Of a stretch of DNA of 64,000 nucleotides, positions 61,397-64,000 are shown piece after piece. The position numbers and the translations under genes were made by a program. Position 1 is the first letter of the stretch. Each line of letters opens with the position of its first letter. The notes beneath the pieces were generated by a model. The model was not told the DNA's origin and made no database searches. It saw only the letters and a program-made list of their open reading frames with translations. Origin of the DNA: Oscillospiraceae bacterium (lineage in GTDB: Bacteria > Bacillota > Clostridia > Oscillospirales > Ruminococcaceae); contig JAFYQD010000007.1 of the NCBI GenBank assembly GCA_017547245.1, forward strand, positions 78,508-142,507, read 5' to 3'.

Positions 61397-63142
61397 GTGC
61401 TGCCTGACAGCTTTATAGAAGAACTGCGCTACCGCAGCGATATTGAATCGGTGGTCGGTGGTTATGTTCGTCTGAAAAGACGCGGCAAAAACCTGTTGGG
61501 TCTTTGTCCCTTCCACAACGAAAAAACTCCCTCCTTTACCGTATACCCCGAAAACCAGTCTTTCTATTGTTTTGGCTGCGGCGTTGGCGGTGATGTCATC
61601 ACCTTTGTCCGCAAGGCCGAAAACCTTGATTATATTGAGGCCATCAAACTGTTGGCAGACCGTGCCGGCATGAAGATGCCCGAAGACGGTGTGGATGACC
61701 ATACCGCCCGTCTGAAAACCCGCATACTGGAACTGAACCGGGAAAGCGCTCGCTTTTTCCACCAGCAGCTTTCCACCCCGGCTGGCCGCCGTGGTCTGGA
61801 TTATCTGCGTGCCCGTGGTCTCAGCGACAACACCATCCGTCGTTTTGGTCTGGGCTATGCCCCCGAGGGCTGGGATAACCTGCGCAACTTCCTTTCGGCC
61901 AAAGGCTTTACCAAAGAAGAGATGCTGTCCGCCGCAGTGGTGGCGCAGGGGCGTAACAACTCCACCTACGACCTGTTCCGCGGCCGTGTGATGTTCCCCA
62001 TCATCGACCTGCGTGGTGCGGTCATCGGTTTTGGCGGACGCACCATGGATGAGAAAGGACCCAAGTACCTCAACTCGCCCGATACGCCCGTGTTCAAAAA
62101 GAGCCGCAACCTGTTCGCCCTTAATCTTGCAAAGGCCACCAAACGGCCTCAGCTGGTTCTTTGCGAAGGTTATATGGATGTCATCGCCGTCCATCAGGGA
62201 GGCTTTGACAATGCCGTTGCCACCCTTGGCACCTCGCTCACTTCCGAACAGGCCCGCATCATCTCCCAGTACACCAACGAGGTGGTGGTGGCGTACGACT
62301 CCGACGGTGCCGGACAGGCTGCCGCCAAACGTGCCATCAACATTTTTGATTCCACCGGGGTGGCGGTCAAGGTGCTTTCCATCACCGGCGCCAAAGACCC
62401 CGACGAATTTTTGAAGAAATACGGCTCGGAGCGTTTCGAGATGCTGCTTTCCGGCAGCACCGGCGCCACCGACTACAACATTGCCCGTATCAAACAAAAA
62501 TACGATATGGATTCGGCCGATGGCCGGGTGGCTTTCCTCAAGGAGTTCACCACCCTTCTGGCCGAAATACGCAACCCCATTGAACGGGAGGTTTATGCCG
62601 CCCGTGAGGCCGATGCCACCGGCATCAACAAACAGGCAATTCTGTCCGAGGTGGAATCCAAGATAAAACGTCGGCAGAAGGCAAAGGAAAAGAAGGAAGA
62701 CCGTGACCTGCGTCCCTATACGCCCGGCCCTCCGGGTGCGGTTCGTCAGGATCCCGACCGCCTGAAGTATCCCAAATATGCCATCGCCGAAGAAAAGCTG
62801 TTGGGTCTGCTGTTCAAGCATCCCGACTGCTATGCCAAAACGGCTGAAAAACTGCCGCCCGAACGCTTTGTTACCGCCTTTAACCGGCGGCTGTATCAGG
62901 CGGTAAGCAATAAACTGGCCCAGCATGGTCAGGTCAATCTTTCCATGTTCGCTCAGGAACTGAACGATGAGGAAATGAACCGCCTCAGCTGGATCACTTC
63001 GCCCCAACAGGTCGAAACCATTACCCGTGACGGGTGGCAGGACTATGTGGATACCATTCTGGGATTTTCTCAGCAGCACAGCAGCGAGGATATCCGCTCC
63101 ATGTCCAATGACGAGTGGGCAAAGATTTTTCAAAACAAGTAA
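61397..63142 (+). CDS. dnaG: DNA primase DnaG
   Basis: Makes RNA primers at the replication fork. 581 residues. Zinc-binding domain (CPFHNEKTPSFTV.. YCFGCGVGGDVITFV), RNA-polymerase domain (GRVMFPIIDLRGAVIGFGGR), Toprim (LCEGYMDVIAVHQGGF, AYDSDGAGQAAAKRA) and a C-terminal DnaB-binding region (about 470-581). GTG at 61397 has GGAAGGAG eight bases upstream; the GTG at 61388 overlaps this RBS. Followed by rpoD after 61 bases. Confidence 0.96.
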   Translation: MLPDSFIEELRYRSDIESVVGGYVRLKRRGKNLLGLCPFHNEKTPSFTVYPENQSFYCFGCGVGGDVITFVRKAENLDYIEAIKLLADRAGMKMPEDGVDDHTARLKTRILELNRESARFFHQQLSTPAGRRGLDYLRARGLSDNTIRRFGLGYAPEGWDNLRNFLSAKGFTKEEMLSAAVVAQGRNNSTYDLFRGRVMFPIIDLRGAVIGFGGRTMDEKGPKYLNSPDTPVFKKSRNLFALNLAKATKRPQLVLCEGYMDVIAVHQGGFDNAVATLGTSLTSEQARIISQYTNEVVVAYDSDGAGQAAAKRAINIFDSTGVAVKVLSITGAKDPDEFLKKYGSERFEMLLSGSTGATDYNIARIKQKYDMDSADGRVAFLKEFTTLLAEIRNPIEREVYAAREADATGINKQAILSEVESKIKRRQKAKEKKEDRDLRPYTPGPPGAVRQDPDRLKYPKYAIAEEKLLGLLFKHPDCYAKTAEKLPPERFVTAFNRRLYQAVSNKLAQHGQVNLSMFAQELNDEEMNRLSWITSPQQVETITRDGWQDYVDTILGFSQQHSSEDIRSMSNDEWAKIFQNK

Positions 63143-63203
63143 GTAATTGCCGCTTTGCGGCTGGCACAAAGACCGGGCCTTAGGGCCAAACGGAGGTATG
63201 GAT

Positions 63204-64000
63204 TTGGCAGCACAGGAAAAGAAGACCCTGATTCGTGATCTGGTTGAACAGGGCAAAGCCAAAGGAAAGCTGACTACCAAGGAACTGAATGATGCCATGG
63301 AAGAGCTTGACTTTGACGTCGACCAGATGGACAAGCTGTACGACACACTGGAAGCAAACAATATCGAAATCGTGGAAGACTATATTTCCGAAATCGATAT
63401 GAACCTGACCACCGAGAACAATGATGTTGACCTCGAAACCTCGCTCTATGCCGAGGGCATCAGCATCGATGACCCGGTAAAGGTTTATCTGAAAGAAATC
63501 GGCCGTGTGCCCCTGCTCACTGCCGAAGAAGAAATTGACCTGGCACAGCGCATGGCCGAAGGCGACCCCAACGCCCGCAAGCGTCTGGCCGAAGCTAACC
63601 TGCGTCTGGTAGTATCCATTGCCAAGCGTTATGTCGGCCGCGGCATGCAGTTCCTCGACCTTATTCAGGAAGGCAACCTGGGTCTTATCAAGGCCGTAGA
63701 AAAGTTTGACCACACCAAGGGCTTCAAGTTCTCTACCTATGCCACCTGGTGGATCCGTCAGGCCATCACCCGTGCCATTGCCGACCAGGCCCGTACCATC
63801 CGTATCCCTGTTCATATGGTTGAAACCATCAACAAGGTGAAGAAGGTCAGCAGCCAGCTGCTGCACAAAAACGGACACGATCCCACGTCCGAAGAAATTG
63901 CCGCCGAACTGGACATGCCCGAAGAAAAGGTGCGCGAAATCATGCGTGTGGCACAGGAGCCGGTGTCGCTGGAGACCCCCATCGGTGAGGAGGAGGACAG
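63204..64000 (+). CDS. rpoD: RNA polymerase primary sigma factor RpoD/SigA (3' end outside window)
   Basis: Housekeeping sigma factor; 265 residues visible, cut by the right edge. Region 1.1 ([20 protein letters not shown]), region 1.2 ([22 protein letters not shown]) and region 2 ([55 protein letters not shown]) are present, and region 3 has begun ([12 protein letters not shown]). TTG at 63204 is the likely start: CGGAGG is seven bases upstream, whereas the ATG at 63198 is only one base from it. Confidence 0.95.
   Translation, partial: MAAQEKKTLIRDLVEQGKAKGKLTTKELNDAMEELDFDVDQMDKLYDTLEANNIEIVEDYISEIDMNLTTENNDVDLETSLYAEGISIDDPVKVYLKEIGRVPLLTAEEEIDLAQRMAEGDPNARKRLAEANLRLVVSIAKRYVGRGMQFLDLIQEGNLGLIKAVEKFDHTKGFKFSTYATWWIRQAITRAIADQARTIRIPVHMVETINKVKKVSSQLLHKNGHDPTSEEIAAELDMPEEKVREIMRVAQEPVSLETPIGEEED

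Noticed and set aside
1-64000. CRISPR arrays, insertion sequences, prophage, rRNA and tRNA genes
   Set aside because: No regularly spaced repeats, transposase or phage genes were seen, and no rRNA stretch or tRNA cloverleaf was recognised by eye. A tRNAscan/Infernal run could still find something missed.

Overview
The window looks like chromosome from an anaerobic Gram-positive bacterium of the class Clostridia, most likely an Oscillospiraceae/Ruminococcaceae-type gut organism. The evidence is strong AGGAGG ribosome binding sites, clostridial gene orders (feoA-feoB-Cys-rich protein, ylxM-ffh-rpsP-khpA-rimM-trmD, rplI-dnaB, tilS-hpt-ftsH, dgt-dnaG-rpoD), Firmicutes-only families (DUF4830, DUF3810, DegV, YlxM, HPr with Ser46), and anaerobic features (FeoB, Rex, NifS/NifU, an aldehyde:ferredoxin oxidoreductase). 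The species cannot be named from sequence alone. Most of the window is moderately GC-rich. The extreme left edge (ABC permease) and the nucleotidyltransferase gene near 42.4 kb are visibly AT-richer and may be acquired. I see no rRNA, tRNA, CRISPR array, intact insertion sequence or prophage.

Layout. 0-3.7 kb: end of an ABC-2 permease, then ferrous iron uptake (feoA, feoB and a Cys-rich partner) with three copies of a TTAGAnnnnTCTAA operator. 3.7-9.3 kb: RsuA-type pseudouridine synthase, DUF4830 protein, and a small lipoprotein followed by a large secreted subtilase. 9.3-12.6 kb: nifS-nifU with a palindrome inside the promoter, rnhA, and a shortened non-catalytic phosphohexomutase homologue. 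12.6-15.6 kb: RNase J with a long leader, and mntP under a yybP-ykoY manganese riboswitch. 15.8-23.7 kb: gdpP-rplI-dnaB-tilS-hpt-ftsH. 23.8-28.4 kb: SRP/ribosome maturation operon and a DUF554 protein. 28.6-30.9 kb: HPr and uvrC. 30.9-33.7 kb: AOR-family oxidoreductase with a Tat-signal polyferredoxin. 33.9-35.7 kb: padR-nfeD-SPFH. 35.8-39.6 kb: penicillin-binding protein, DegV, DUF3810. 39.6-42 kb: rex-deoR and a divergent hydrolase. 42.1-43.5 kb: nucleotidyltransferase and an XRE/membrane-protein pair. 43.6-50.4 kb: aromatic amino acid operon (DAHP synthase-tyrA-aroB-aroA-aroC-pheA). 50.5-52.4 kb: trxB and a 2-hydroxyacid dehydrogenase. 52.6-55.6 kb: a large metalloprotease-like surface lipoprotein. 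55.7-64 kb: comM-type ATPase, phosphoglucomutase, rpmE, YigZ, dgt, dnaG, rpoD (cut by the edge).

The most interesting new reading is the aromatic operon leader. Its transcript encodes a 32-residue peptide that no annotation length cutoff would keep. Nine of 16 consecutive codons are Phe or Tyr, and an intrinsic terminator lies before the DAHP synthase gene. This is a classical ribosome-mediated attenuator in a group where T-boxes are expected. Other candidates are a free-standing homologue of a subtilase propeptide placed directly upstream of that subtilase, a phosphohexomutase pseudoenzyme, several perfect or near-perfect operators, and a possible ATT start codon.
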